Below are positions 7,656-16,535 of a DNA stretch of 51,372 nt, in pieces. This DNA is from BRH-c25 sp041690515 (lineage in GTDB: Bacteria > Bacillota > Clostridia > Lutisporales > Lutisporaceae). Each line of letters opens with the position of its first letter. Position 1 is the stretch's first letter. The notes beneath the pieces were generated by a model. The model was not told where the DNA came from. It did no database searches and worked only from the letters and a program-made list of their open reading frames with translations. Position numbers and translations under genes: made by a program. The stretch is taken from NCBI GenBank assembly GCA_041690515.1, contig JAWLHF010000007.1:1-51372 (forward strand), written 5' to 3'.

Positions 7656-10033
7656 TGTGGATTTTCTTAAAGAAGTTTTTTAGAGACCTGGGAGAGTCCA
7701 AGGGACAATTTATATCTGTTGTTGCCGTAGTTATCATCGGAGTGATGTTCTATACCGGATTGTACTCAGCCTTGGAAGGGCTATCAGGTGCGGGCAGAAG
7801 TTATTTTGACGGATATCGGCTGGGAGATCTGTGGGGTTCTATGTACAGGGCTCCTGAAGGAGCAGTCAAAAGGATTGAGGAGATACCCGGAGTAAGAATG
7901 GCAACAGGAAGAGTTGTTCAGGATGTGAGGATAAGCATAGGGGAAAAAGACGGGATGGTAAGGCTTATTTCCCTTCCTGATGAAAAAGAGGATGTAGTTA
8001 ATGACATACAGATGAAAGCAGGCAGCTATTTTTCTAATGATACAGGAAATCAATGTATAGTATCCGAGGATTTTTTCAAGGCACATCACCTGGCAATGGG
8101 GCAGACAATAGAGCCTATTGTAAATGGGGACAGAGTGAAGCTTAAGGTAGTGGGGACAGCTAAAAGTCCTGAATACACTTATGAGATCCGTGATGCCAGC
8201 GAGCTGATACCTGATCCTGAGAAATTCGGGGTGGTATATGTCAAGAAGTCGTATTTACAATCAGTATTAAATTTTACTGGATCGATAAATGATATAAGCG
8301 TGCTTCTTGATCAGCAAAGCAATATGAAAAAAGTAAAAGATGAAATGGAAAAGGTGCTGAAGCAGTATGGATTGACAGGCATTGTGGAAAGGAAAGACCA
8401 GCTCAGCTACAGCATGTTTAATACCGATGTGAGCTCTTTGGAATCGATGGCAGCGATCTTCCCGATGCTTTTCTTCATCGCATCAGCTGTAATCATATAT
8501 ATAACCATGACCAGAATGATTGAGAACCAGCGTACACTGATGGGGGTATTAAAAGCTCTGGGCTATAGTAATTGGGATATCATGCTGCATTACCAAACCT
8601 ACCCTTTGCTGGTTGGAATACTGGGCAGCATAATCGGGTCATTGGTCGGTGTATATGTTGTAGGTGATGCCCTGTTGGGATTGTTTAACACATTTTATAA
8701 CATTCCCACGGGAGATACTGCGGTCCATATGGGAATCATACTGCCGGCTGCACTGCTTGCATTGGTTTTCTGTGTTGCAGCAGGCTACAATGCATGCAGG
8801 AAAGAGTTATATCTGGTTCCGGCACAGAGTATGAGGCCAAAACCTCCGGCTTCCGGCAGAAAGCTGTTTCTGGAGAATATACGGCTGTTATGGGAGAGAA
8901 TCAGCTTCAGCTGGAAGATAATATTGAGGAACCTTTTCAGGTATAAGAAACGATCGGCAATGGCTTCAGTAGGTATAATCTTCTCAATGATACTGCTATT
9001 GGTAGCCCTGGGATTTCAAAATTCTATCGATTTCCTGATGCATGAACAATTTGAGGAAATACAGCGATTTGATATAAAGATCAATCTATCCGGTATGATG
9101 AATGCTGATGAGCTTAATTACATAAGAAGCATCGATCATATCAAGACAGTGGAGCCTATACTTGAAAGCGGAATGGAGATAACAAGCGGATGGATAAAAA
9201 AAGATATAGGCATCACCGCATATGGCAGGGAATCAGGCTTGTATGGAATTTTCGACATGGAAGGAAATCCTGTGAAGCTTCCCGAGGAAGGGATACTGCT
9301 TCCTAAAAGGCTGATGGATAGCTTAAGCCTTCAACCTGGTGACAAGGTATATCTCAGATCTTACTTCCCAGGGAAGAATGAGGATGAACACAAGAAAGAG
9401 GTGTTAGTAAAAGGAGCTACATCCCAATTCATTGGTCAAAGTGCCGTATGCAGCACGGATTACCTTAATTATCTTTTCAATGAAAGTATTGTTGCCAACG
9501 CAGCCTATATAAAACTGGAGGATTTGAAATATGAAAAGGAAGTAATAAGGCGTCTAAAGGACATTCTGACCATAAACACAGTTCAATCCAAGGCAGAAGT
9601 AATGACAAATACAGAAAAAACCATGCAGTCCATGAACGGCATCATAGTCTTCATGGTACTGGGTGCCGGCATACTGGCATTTGCAGTTATATACAACATA
9701 ACCAATATCAATATATTTGAGCGGAGAAGGGAAATTGCAACTTTATCTGTGCTGGGATTTACAGATCGTGAACTTAAGAGTCTGGTATTCAATGAGAACT
9801 TCTTCTTAAGCATATTCGGAGCAATAGTGGGAATTATCCCCGGAAGACTGCTTACAGAGTTTGTAATAACAATGCAGACTACCGATAATATGTATCTTCC
9901 TGCGACTTTGAACCCTTCAAGCTATATTATTGCCGCATTGCTGATGATCGGATTTACTGTACTGGCGAACTTGCTGCTTACAAGGAAAATATTATCCATT
10001 AATATGGTTGAATCGCTGAAAAGCGCAGAGTAA
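7655..10033 (+). CDS. FtsX-type ABC permease, two FtsX domains
   Basis: About 792 aa. One span lies near the N-terminus, followed by a large extracytoplasmic domain, a first FtsX core (around IIFPMLFFIASAVIIYITMT), a second extracytoplasmic domain and a second FtsX core (GIIVFMVLGAGILAFAVIYN). This duplicated layout is that of single-gene MacB-like or bacitracin-exporter-like permeases in Gram-positives. The ATG at 7655 shares its A with the ATPase stop codon, giving tight coupling; the GTG at 7649 is less likely. It acts in the cytoplasmic membrane with the upstream ATPase and downstream adaptor. Confidence 0.92.
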   Translation: MWIFLKKFFRDLGESKGQFISVVAVVIIGVMFYTGLYSALEGLSGAGRSYFDGYRLGDLWGSMYRAPEGAVKRIEEIPGVRMATGRVVQDVRISIGEKDGMVRLISLPDEKEDVVNDIQMKAGSYFSNDTGNQCIVSEDFFKAHHLAMGQTIEPIVNGDRVKLKVVGTAKSPEYTYEIRDASELIPDPEKFGVVYVKKSYLQSVLNFTGSINDISVLLDQQSNMKKVKDEMEKVLKQYGLTGIVERKDQLSYSMFNTDVSSLESMAAIFPMLFFIASAVIIYITMTRMIENQRTLMGVLKALGYSNWDIMLHYQTYPLLVGILGSIIGSLVGVYVVGDALLGLFNTFYNIPTGDTAVHMGIILPAALLALVFCVAAGYNACRKELYLVPAQSMRPKPPASGRKLFLENIRLLWERISFSWKIILRNLFRYKKRSAMASVGIIFSMILLLVALGFQNSIDFLMHEQFEEIQRFDIKINLSGMMNADELNYIRSIDHIKTVEPILESGMEITSGWIKKDIGITAYGRESGLYGIFDMEGNPVKLPEEGILLPKRLMDSLSLQPGDKVYLRSYFPGKNEDEHKKEVLVKGATSQFIGQSAVCSTDYLNYLFNESIVANAAYIKLEDLKYEKEVIRRLKDILTINTVQSKAEVMTNTEKTMQSMNGIIVFMVLGAGILAFAVIYNITNINIFERRREIATLSVLGFTDRELKSLVFNENFFLSIFGAIVGIIPGRLLTEFVITMQTTDNMYLPATLNPSSYIIAALLMIGFTVLANLLLTRKILSINMVESLKSAE

Positions 10034-10057
10034 TGAAATGTATAGGAGGTCAAATAT

Positions 10058-11302
10058 ATGAAAAAGAAAAAGCTATGGGTCTTAGTCATAGGAGCAATAT
10101 TGATATCTTCGCTGGTGTTGTTGGCCTTTTCCAGACAAGGGGCAGAAATAGCCGTAACCTCAGCGAAAATAGGGGATATAAAGAAATATGTTGAAGATAT
10201 AGGCACAGTTAAATGTAAGGATCAGAAAATGGTTAGCATAGAAGGAAGCGGGCTAATACAAAGCATATCTGTTGATATAGGTCAGCAAGTGAAAAAAGGG
10301 GATATTCTTCTGACCATGGAGAGCAAACAGTTGGAAATACAACTTAGGGACATAGAAGAGAAAATTAGGGAAACCCAGGCCAGCTTTGAAGGAAGCGAAA
10401 TAAAGAACTATGCAAGCAACGTAGAAAAGGCAAGGATAGAAGTTAATCAGGCAAAGGAAGCCTATGAGCTTGCCCTGGATGACTATAACAAGATCAAAGC
10501 ACTTGCGGAAGCAGGTGCAGCAAGTGTTGACATGCTGAAGAAGACAGAGTCCGCTCTGAAAGGTGCAGAATCATTGATGAAGACTGCGGAAATCAGCTTA
10601 CAGCAAATTGAAGCAAATACTCCCGACAGCGTAAAGACGGTTTATAAGGCACAATTGGAGCAGCTTGTCCTTGCAAAGGAAGGTATCATGCACAGTCTGA
10701 AGAAGCAGGAGCTGGTATCTCCTATTGATGGCGTGATCATGGAAAAGAAGGTAGAGGTCAATACCATAGGAGTAACCGGTACTGTTGCCTTTGTGGTAGG
10801 AGATGTGGAGGAGCTTGAAATTGAAGCCAACATATTGGCTGACGAGGTTGCCGACATCAAGCTTGGGAATCAGGTGGAGATAACAGAACGATCTGAGAAA
10901 AAGCAGATATTTGAGGGAAAGATAATAAAAATTGCACCCGGAGCAGTAACTGTCACATCTTCATTGGGGGTCAACCAAAAAAGAGTTGCTGTTACAATTG
11001 AGCCAATGAGTCAATCGGAGCTTTTGAGACCGGGATATGAAGTAGATGTAAAGATAATAACCGAAAGGAAGAACGGCGTTGTAACAGTGCCCCAAAGTTC
11101 AGTATTTGAGTATAAAGGAAAGGACTCTATATTTGTAGTAGTGGATGGAAAGGCTATTCTGAAAGAGATCAAAAAAGGTATAAAGGATGAAGAATCGGTA
11201 GAAATCCTTGAAGGTCTCAAAGAAGGGGAATTGATTTTGGAAGAACCTGATATAAATGTTAAGGAAGGCATGAGAATAAAGCTTGATAAGTCTGCCGATT
11301 AA
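10058..11302 (+). CDS. HlyD/MacA-family membrane-fusion (adaptor) protein
   Basis: The N-terminus has a single anchoring span (VLVIGAILISSLVLLAF). A split lipoyl/barrel-sandwich domain follows (VSIEGSGLIQSISVDIGQQV and later LVSPIDGVIMEKKVEVN) with a helical coiled-coil hairpin between the halves (~residues 100-205), then beta-barrel domains. Length 414 aa matches YknX/MacA-type adaptors. AGGAGGTC precedes the ATG; the gene sits 24 bp after the permease. In Gram-positives such adaptors assist ABC exporters of toxic peptides or lipids without an outer-membrane channel. The substrate remains unknown. Confidence 0.9.
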   Translation: MKKKKLWVLVIGAILISSLVLLAFSRQGAEIAVTSAKIGDIKKYVEDIGTVKCKDQKMVSIEGSGLIQSISVDIGQQVKKGDILLTMESKQLEIQLRDIEEKIRETQASFEGSEIKNYASNVEKARIEVNQAKEAYELALDDYNKIKALAEAGAASVDMLKKTESALKGAESLMKTAEISLQQIEANTPDSVKTVYKAQLEQLVLAKEGIMHSLKKQELVSPIDGVIMEKKVEVNTIGVTGTVAFVVGDVEELEIEANILADEVADIKLGNQVEITERSEKKQIFEGKIIKIAPGAVTVTSSLGVNQKRVAVTIEPMSQSELLRPGYEVDVKIITERKNGVVTVPQSSVFEYKGKDSIFVVVDGKAILKEIKKGIKDEESVEILEGLKEGELILEEPDINVKEGMRIKLDKSAD

Positions 11303-11322
11303 ATGAGGATGGCGGTGTTGAA

Positions 11323-11859
11323 ATGATAGAGGATGCAGTATTGGTAAAGCTCTTTAAGGCTGGAATTCCGGATGCTTTTAATGAAATATTCAGCCAATAT
11401 TATAAAGCTATATACGACTATATAAACAGAATTATTAAGGATGCAACACTGGCAGATGACTTGACACAGGAGACCCTTATCAAGGTTCTGGGTGGGCTAA
11501 TGGAGGTGGATGAGAAAAGAAGCCTTTCACCATGGATTTTTAGAATAGCCCATAATACTTGCATGGATTTCTTTAGAAAGAACAGAGTGAGTTATGAGCT
11601 GATGGAGGATATTGGATATAGTGATTTGGAAGGAAGCAGTCCGGAGCACATATTGCTTAACAGGGAGAAGCAGCTTAAGGTGAGAGAGGCCTTATCGATG
11701 ATAGGGCAAAAGTATAGGATCGTACTATTGTTAAGGGCTTGGCAGGATTTATCCTACAAGGAGATTGCAGCACAACTGAAGATGAACGAGTCCACAGTAA
11801 AGACCATGATACACAGAGGACGACAGCAGTTCCAAAAAGTTTATACTGAAGTCTATTAA
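11323..11859 (+). CDS. ECF-type sigma-70 family RNA polymerase sigma factor
   Basis: 178 aa with region 2 (AFNEIFSQYYKAIYDYINR, then DDLTQETLIKV) and region 4 (LSYKEIAAQLKMNESTVKTMIHRGRQQF); regions 1 and 3 are absent, as in ECF sigma factors. It starts 20 bp after the adaptor gene on the same strand and is probably the fourth gene of the efflux operon. ECF sigmas are normally followed by a membrane anti-sigma factor; none is seen here, where a TetR gene with its own promoter comes next. How its activity is held in check, perhaps by transcription alone, is open. Confidence 0.88.
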   Translation: MIEDAVLVKLFKAGIPDAFNEIFSQYYKAIYDYINRIIKDATLADDLTQETLIKVLGGLMEVDEKRSLSPWIFRIAHNTCMDFFRKNRVSYELMEDIGYSDLEGSSPEHILLNREKQLKVREALSMIGQKYRIVLLLRAWQDLSYKEIAAQLKMNESTVKTMIHRGRQQFQKVYTEVY

Positions 11860-11879
11860 TCTAATAAGATCAAAGATAA

Positions 11880-11917
11880 TTACAGATGGATAAAAGAATG
11901 TTATAATGAATCTGTAA
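11880..11917. promoter_or_regulatory. tetR-2 promoter with flanking inverted repeat
   Basis: TTACAG (11880-11885), 16 bp, TATAAT (11902-11907) fits a weak sigma-A promoter. The arms TTACAGAT (11880-11887) and ATCTGTAA (11910-11917) are perfect inverted repeats that enclose it, a plausible operator. Confidence 0.5.
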
Positions 11918-11958
11918 ATAAAGTATGTTCAAAAGCCCAATAAGGAAGTGCTGTCATT

Positions 11959-12576
11959 ATGTATGAAACATTTGAAAAGCTGCCCGAGAGTAAAAGAGAA
12001 CAGATTCTGCAGGTATGTATTGAGGAGTTTGCTCAAAATGGATATGATAATACATCCACAAACACAATTGTCAAGAGGCTGGGTATATCCAAAGGGGTCT
12101 TGTTCCTGTATTTCAAAAGTAAATCAAATCTATATATGTATATTGTGAATCATCTTACAAAAACACTTAGCGATGAATTTTTTGAACGTGTTCCATATCA
12201 AGAAAAGGAAGAACTCCTGGATATTTTCGACCACCTGGGGGAATTTTATAAAATCCTTTTAGAAGAAAAACCATATGTTCTCAAGTTCATGCTGGATGCA
12301 TTCATAAATGCTCCGGTGGATCTCAGTGAAGCTATAGAGTATGAGCATAATCGTGCCCATGAGGAGGCATTGAAAATAATTAATATGGACAAATTACGGG
12401 AGGATGTCGATCCGCGGCTGGTTATTGACCTTTTGCATATGATATCCTATCATATCGGGCAAATGATGTTTAAAGATTATGGCGGGAAAATGGATAATTT
12501 CAAAAAGAATATTGATAGATATACAGAGACATACAAGCAGTATGTAAAGCTATTAAAGTACGGTGTGTATAAATAG
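11959..12576 (+). CDS. TetR/AcrR-family transcriptional regulator (TetR-2)
   Basis: 205 aa; the N-terminal HTH is ILQVCIEEFAQNGYDNTSTN followed by IVKRLGISKGVLFLYFKSKSNLY, with the diagnostic Tyr-Phe-Lys-Ser-Lys. The C-terminal helical domain should bind ligand and dimerise. The start ATG has AAGGAAG upstream. It follows the sigma gene by 100 bp and has its own promoter enclosed by an inverted repeat. The efflux promoter carries two palindromes (TGACCA-N2-TGGTCA) unlike the TetR-1 site, so TetR-2 may be their binder; that pairing is inference. Confidence 0.9.
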   Translation: MYETFEKLPESKREQILQVCIEEFAQNGYDNTSTNTIVKRLGISKGVLFLYFKSKSNLYMYIVNHLTKTLSDEFFERVPYQEKEELLDIFDHLGEFYKILLEEKPYVLKFMLDAFINAPVDLSEAIEYEHNRAHEEALKIINMDKLREDVDPRLVIDLLHMISYHIGQMMFKDYGGKMDNFKKNIDRYTETYKQYVKLLKYGVYK

Positions 12577-12578
12577 AA

Positions 12579-12604
12579 AAGATGCGGATTATCGCATCTT
12601 TTTC
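12579..12604. terminator. Terminator between tetR-2 and the lipoprotein gene
   Basis: AAGATGCG (12579-12586), loop GATTAT, CGCATCTT (12593-12600), then a T-run on the plus strand. The run of A before the stem gives a weaker T-run on the minus strand, so it may serve both convergent genes. Confidence 0.75.
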
Positions 12605-12607
12605 ATG

Positions 12608-12982
12608 TTACTTTACTTTTTCTATACTGCTTATTACAAGCTGGCCGTTTTCATTTTTTGAATAGATAAAGTTGACCATATCCCCATCATTTATGCCCTC
12701 CATCTGATCAAAAACATCACTTACCCGGAACGCCAATGGCCCCTCGGTATCTACCTCTATTTCCACCGAGTTATTATCAATCCAGCCGTTAAGCTTGCCT
12801 TGAGTATATATAGCTTCTTCGGAAGCTTCATCAACCTGTTCAGGATCTGATACAACAGCTTGTTCCTCAACTCCAGCGGACTCCGGGATATTTTCCTCGG
12901 ACTGTATCGAAGCCTTAGCACATCCGGAAAGTGCTGCAACAAGAGCTATCAATACGAGAGTAATAAAAAACATATTTCTCAT
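12608..12982 (-). CDS. Small putative lipoprotein
   Basis: 124 aa. The N-terminus MRNMFFITLVLIALVAALSG precedes a Cys at residue 21, giving lipobox LSGC. An acidic linker rich in Glu, Ser and Ala follows (~22-60), then a compact C-terminal domain of about 60 residues with alternating beta-strand patterns (NGWIDNNSVEIEV, LAFRVSDVF, VNFIYSKN). The compact part resembles a small OB-like domain seen in clostridial lipoproteins, but I do not recognise a named family. It should be anchored outside the membrane. AGGAGATTTGT precedes the ATG. Confidence 0.75.
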   Translation of the reverse strand: MRNMFFITLVLIALVAALSGCAKASIQSEENIPESAGVEEQAVVSDPEQVDEASEEAIYTQGKLNGWIDNNSVEIEVDTEGPLAFRVSDVFDQMEGINDGDMVNFIYSKNENGQLVISSIEKVK

Positions 12983-13177
12983 ACAAATCTCCTCTTTTAT
13001 AGAATTTTGCTACTTATATAGACGGAGAGTATGGGTAATAAGTTCCATAGATAACTTGATCAGCCTAAAGCCACGTCTAATACAACCATAACAGCATAGC
13101 CCAGCACCCCATGCAAAACCTTCTTGTTGATGGTCTTAAAACATATACCAATTAAGCCTCCAGTGATGCTCCCTTCC

Positions 13178-14536
13178 TTATAAATGGATGCTGCTTGAGT
13201 ATTTATTTGCTTCCTTTTCAATTTCACTAATAATTAAGCCAATACCCGGCTCCATTACCTTGGGTTCGATTTTTGCTATACTCAGCCTAAGAAATCTATC
13301 ATCAATATGTTCTAGCAAATAGCTGCTTTCAATATTGGGCAGTATAATATCCTTTTTCATCAAAGCATCGACTATGTATTTCTGCCTGCTCATGTTGAGT
13401 ATTTCCAGACCGGCATAAAAGCCTGCCTTTGAAGGAATATGCCAACGAACTGCGGGAGAGGACTGATTTTTTGCGATATCCTTCAAGGCTGACATTCTTT
13501 GGGAATACATAGACCTTATTCTGCTGATATGTAAGTCGAACATGCCGCTGTTGATATACAATTCCAAAGCACCTTGGGGTATTTGGGATGTGTTTATATC
13601 AGACCAGTATTTGTATTCTCTGAAGGTGTTAATAAGCAGCTTGGGCAGGACTGCCACCGCTACTCTCAAGCTCGGAAGCAGAAGCTTGGAAAAGGTCTTT
13701 ATATATATGACCCTGTCTGATTGATCGAAGGAGAATATGGGGGTTGATTTGGAATCATCCTAAAGATCTCCAAGATAATCGTCTTCAAGTATATATACAT
13801 TGTACTTTTCCGCCAGTGCAAGTATCTTTCTCTTATCGTAATTTGAATAGCTTAACCCCAAGGGGTTGCTGAACCGGGGAATGGTATAGAAGAATTTGAT
13901 ATTGTCATTTCTGAAGCTTCTTTCCAGTGCGTTAAAGTCCAATCCCTTAAAGTCCCTGGTAATGCCAATAACTGACACATCATTCTGACGCAAGCATTCA
14001 AGCATACCCTGATAAGTAGGCTGTTCTACAGCAACATTAAGCTTTGCATTTGGAAAAGGCATTCTTGACATTATATTCAGTGCCTGCTGTGAGCCTGTAG
14101 TGACGAATATCCTTTCATTGCCAGCAAATATCTGATGGTTCTGCAGATGCCTGCGAAGAGCTTCTCTAAGCTGACCCATGCCTTGAGGATCTGAATAAGT
14201 GAACAGATCCTCCTTGTATTTACTTATGGCCTGAGTAATGAAAGGTTGAAATTCATTATAGGGTAAAGATTTTTTATCCAGGGAGGTACCGGAGAAGTCA
14301 ATTGCTGTATCGGTATGAGCAGCTTCGGTGCAGCTGTTGATAATATAGTATCCGCTGCCGGGAGCAGCATAGACAATTCCCTGTTCCTTAAGCTCGTAGT
14401 ATGCTCTCAGTACGGTGGATTTTGAACATTCATATTTGTTGCACATATCCCTTATAGAGGGTATTCTAGACCCGGAAGACATATTTCCGCTTGATATCTC
14501 CCTCTTGACATACTCAACGATCATACTGTACTTCAT
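13178..14536 (-). pseudogene. MocR-type GntR/aminotransferase regulator interrupted by an in-frame amber codon
   Basis: The N-terminal winged helix (YVKREISSGNMSSGSRIPSI, KYECSKSTVLRAYYELKEQG) is joined to a fold-type I aminotransferase domain, the MocR/GabR layout. A TAG at 13760-13762 falls directly after EDDYLGDL; the same frame then continues without a shift through DRVIYIKTFSKLLLPSLRV, which holds the PLP lysine motif (TFSK), to a normal C-terminus. Read through, the protein would be 452 residues, the usual MocR size, so this is a single nonsense change rather than two genes. The start is ATG 14536 with AGGAGGTG upstream. The truncated product would keep DNA binding but lose the cofactor lysine. 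It is divergent from the aminotransferase it probably controls. Confidence 0.85.
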
Positions 14537-14556
14537 AATGGCACCTCCTGATAATC

Positions 14557-14566
14557 GTACCGGTAC
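14557..14566. promoter_or_regulatory. Short palindrome upstream of the MocR gene
   Basis: GTACCGGTAC is a perfect 10-bp palindrome just upstream of the MocR ribosome site. Role unknown. Confidence 0.35.
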
Positions 14567-14584
14567 ACCCTGGAAAAAGTCGGA

Positions 14585-14640
14585 TTGACTGGGAACTGTT
14601 CCTATTTTATATTGAAATTGTACCATATATTGAAAATGTA
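14585..14640 (+). promoter_or_regulatory. Aminotransferase promoter with direct repeats (candidate MocR site)
   Basis: TTGACT (14585-14590), 17 bp, TATATT (14608-14613) is a good sigma-A promoter for the plus-strand aminotransferase. Overlapping its -10 and start are direct repeats ATTGAAATTGTA (14611-14622) and ATTGAAAATGTA (14629-14640), 11 of 12 identical with an 18-bp period. GabR-like regulators recognise direct repeats between divergent genes, so this is the likely binding site. Confidence 0.65.
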
Positions 14641-14660
14641 TACAAAAATTCAGGTTTATT

Positions 14661-15854
14661 GTGAAGGCGGCAGAGGGGAGATTGGACAGGATATTAAATT
14701 GCTGCGGGTATAAGGAATATGATGCCAGGATTGTCAGAGGATATGAGGACTACCTCTATGATGAGAAAGATAAGGCGTATGTCGATTTTGAGGCAGGGGT
14801 CTGGAGTACATCCTTGGGTCACAATCATCCGAAGGTCAATCATGCTATGAAAAGTCAGCTTGAGAGAATCATGCATCTGGGTTATCAATACAAAAGTCCG
14901 GTAGTGGAAGCTGCAGCTGAAAAGGTGCTTGAAGCGGCTCAGATGCCGGAAGGAAAATGCCTGTTTCTTAGCTCGGGAAGCGAAGCTGTGGAGTTCGGGG
15001 TACAGAGTATGAGACGCATCACAAAGAAACCGATGCTCATTTCCTTAGCCGGTGCATATCTTGCAGCATATGGCTCAGCAGGAAGAAGAAGTACTGAAGA
15101 ATGGTGTTTTTTCGACTGGACCCGATGTGCTGATTGCATTTCAGAGGATTGCAGTTCGGATTGCAGATGCTTTAAGGATATCCCCTTTGATGATATAGGA
15201 GGACTGGTCTTTGAACCCGGAAATACCTCCGGACTGGTAAAACTGCCTCCCGGAAAGCTGATTGAGAAGCTTGAGGATACCGTAAGGCAGTATAATGGCT
15301 TGGTAATGGCAAATGAAGTTACCACAGGCTTCGGACGTACAGGAAGATGGTTCGGGTATGAGCATTATAGGCTTCAGCCGGATATTATCTCCATGGGCAA
15401 ATCCATGGGTAATGGATATCCAATAAGTGCAGTTGCAATGAAGGCTGAAATGGCTGAAAAGTTGGAAAGCGATGGATTACGTTATGCACAATCCCATCAA
15501 AATGATGCATTGGGCTGTGCAGTAGCATCGGAAGTGATAAAAGTGATAAAAGAAGAGGATCTTATTCAGAGGAGTACAGAAATAGGGGCAATATTTAAGG
15601 AAAGGCTGGAACAGTTAAGCAGACTCCATGATTGCATAAGGGAAGTGCGGGGAAGAGGCCTGATGCTGGCTGTAGAGTTCAGACAAGATGAGCATTTTTC
15701 ACTTGCCACGGTACACCGTAAGCTTTTTGAAGGGGGATTTCTGACCGGGTACAATCTCTCCGGAAACCTCCTTAGATTTTATCCAGCCTTGATAATAAAA
15801 GAGAATTCAATAGAGAGAATGATAGAAAAGCTTGATGATATTCTGCAGCAGTAG
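14661..15854 (+). CDS. Class III PLP-dependent aminotransferase
   Basis: 397 aa, acetylornithine/GABA aminotransferase-like fold. The PLP lysine is in SMGKSMGNGYPISAV; the phosphate loop region is LSSGSEAVE. In most class III enzymes the residue bonding the PLP ring nitrogen is Asp in a DEV motif; here the motif reads NEVTTGFGRTG, with Asn. A Cys-rich stretch (CADCISEDCSSDCRCF, five Cys in 16 residues) is also unusual and could bind metal or form disulfides. The start GTG 14661 has only a weak ribosome site; TTG 14682 is the alternative. It is divergent from the broken MocR gene, which suggests amino-acid-linked control. Substrate unknown. Confidence 0.85.
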   Translation: MKAAEGRLDRILNCCGYKEYDARIVRGYEDYLYDEKDKAYVDFEAGVWSTSLGHNHPKVNHAMKSQLERIMHLGYQYKSPVVEAAAEKVLEAAQMPEGKCLFLSSGSEAVEFGVQSMRRITKKPMLISLAGAYLAAYGSAGRRSTEEWCFFDWTRCADCISEDCSSDCRCFKDIPFDDIGGLVFEPGNTSGLVKLPPGKLIEKLEDTVRQYNGLVMANEVTTGFGRTGRWFGYEHYRLQPDIISMGKSMGNGYPISAVAMKAEMAEKLESDGLRYAQSHQNDALGCAVASEVIKVIKEEDLIQRSTEIGAIFKERLEQLSRLHDCIREVRGRGLMLAVEFRQDEHFSLATVHRKLFEGGFLTGYNLSGNLLRFYPALIIKENSIERMIEKLDDILQQ

Positions 15855-15857
15855 TAT

Positions 15858-15889
15858 AAAAAGCCGGGTAAAGTCCCGGCTTTTTATTT
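15858..15889. terminator. Bidirectional terminator
   Basis: AAAAAGCCGGG, loop TAAAGT, CCCGGCTTTTT, between the convergent aminotransferase and peroxiredoxin genes; T-rich on both strands. Confidence 0.9.
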
Positions 15890-15898
15890 ACATATCTT

Positions 15899-16360
15899 TT
15901 ACATGTCTGATAAAACCTGCAGTACCTCATTAATGTCAGGAAGTTGCTTCATAGGGTATACCTTGACCCATCTGACGATACCGTTTTCATCGATTATTAT
16001 ATTTGCACGTTCTGACATTCCTATCTTTTCTATGAATATTCCGTAGTCTTGGGCTACTTTCCCATGAGGCCAAAAGTCTGAAGGAAGACTTACATTATTT
16101 ATTGCAATTACTGTACTCCAGGCTTTTTTGCTGGGTACTGGGTCGACACTCAGACCAAGGGGGACAGTATTGAGATTATTGAACTTCTCCAAGTTGACTT
16201 CCAAAGATCTCATCTGATCAGTGCATACAGCAGTCCATGCAAGTGGATGCCAGGACAGTAATACTTTTTTCCCTTTGTAATCTGATAATCGTATGATTTG
16301 TTCCTTATTATCCTTCAATGAAAAGTCAGGTGCAATATCTCCTACTTTTATAAGATTCAT
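15899..16360 (-). CDS. 1-Cys peroxiredoxin (AhpC/TSA family)
   Basis: 153 aa thioredoxin-fold peroxidase. The peroxidatic Cys46 is in PLAWTAVCT, matching PxxxTxxC. No other Cys occurs in the protein, so it must be recycled by an outside thiol donor. The rest (DFSLKDNKEQ, GLSVDP, RANIIIDENGIVRW) follows the family. I start at ATG 16360, since AAGGGG is well spaced from it; the GTG at 16366 is too close. In anaerobes such proteins remove peroxides. It faces away from gpmI. Confidence 0.92.
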   Translation of the reverse strand: MNLIKVGDIAPDFSLKDNKEQIIRLSDYKGKKVLLSWHPLAWTAVCTDQMRSLEVNLEKFNNLNTVPLGLSVDPVPSKKAWSTVIAINNVSLPSDFWPHGKVAQDYGIFIEKIGMSERANIIIDENGIVRWVKVYPMKQLPDINEVLQVLSDM

Positions 16361-16437
16361 AAACACATCCCCTTTCTTAAGTATATATTTATAATATCAC
16401 ATAAGTGAGAGCAATTGAAATCACACTATGTATTTTA

Positions 16438-16466
16438 TTGACAGTGCAGGGCAAAATTAATATAAT
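16438..16466 (+). promoter_or_regulatory. Consensus sigma-A promoter of gpmI
   Basis: TTGACA (16438-16443), exactly 17 bp, TATAAT (16461-16466): a full consensus match, suiting a highly expressed glycolytic gene. A CCGGG/CCCGG pair at 16485-16508 may form a leader hairpin. Confidence 0.85.
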
Positions 16467-16535
16467 TACCGTAAGCTAATTGCGCCGGGTAGTCAGAAAA
16501 TGTCCCGGTACACATAAAAGGACGGAGTGAGTTAT

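Noticed and set aside
13061..13200. Possible 40-aa membrane-like reading frame on the minus strand (GGLIGICFKTINKKVLHGVL..)
   Set aside because: It looks coding-like but has no start codon or ribosome site; possibly the tail of a decayed gene. Not strong enough to list as a feature.
13178..13669. Separate 163-aa aminotransferase-like gene
   Set aside because: It is in the same frame as the upstream MocR sequence, separated only by a TAG; the join encodes the PLP lysine, so it is the 3' part of one broken gene.
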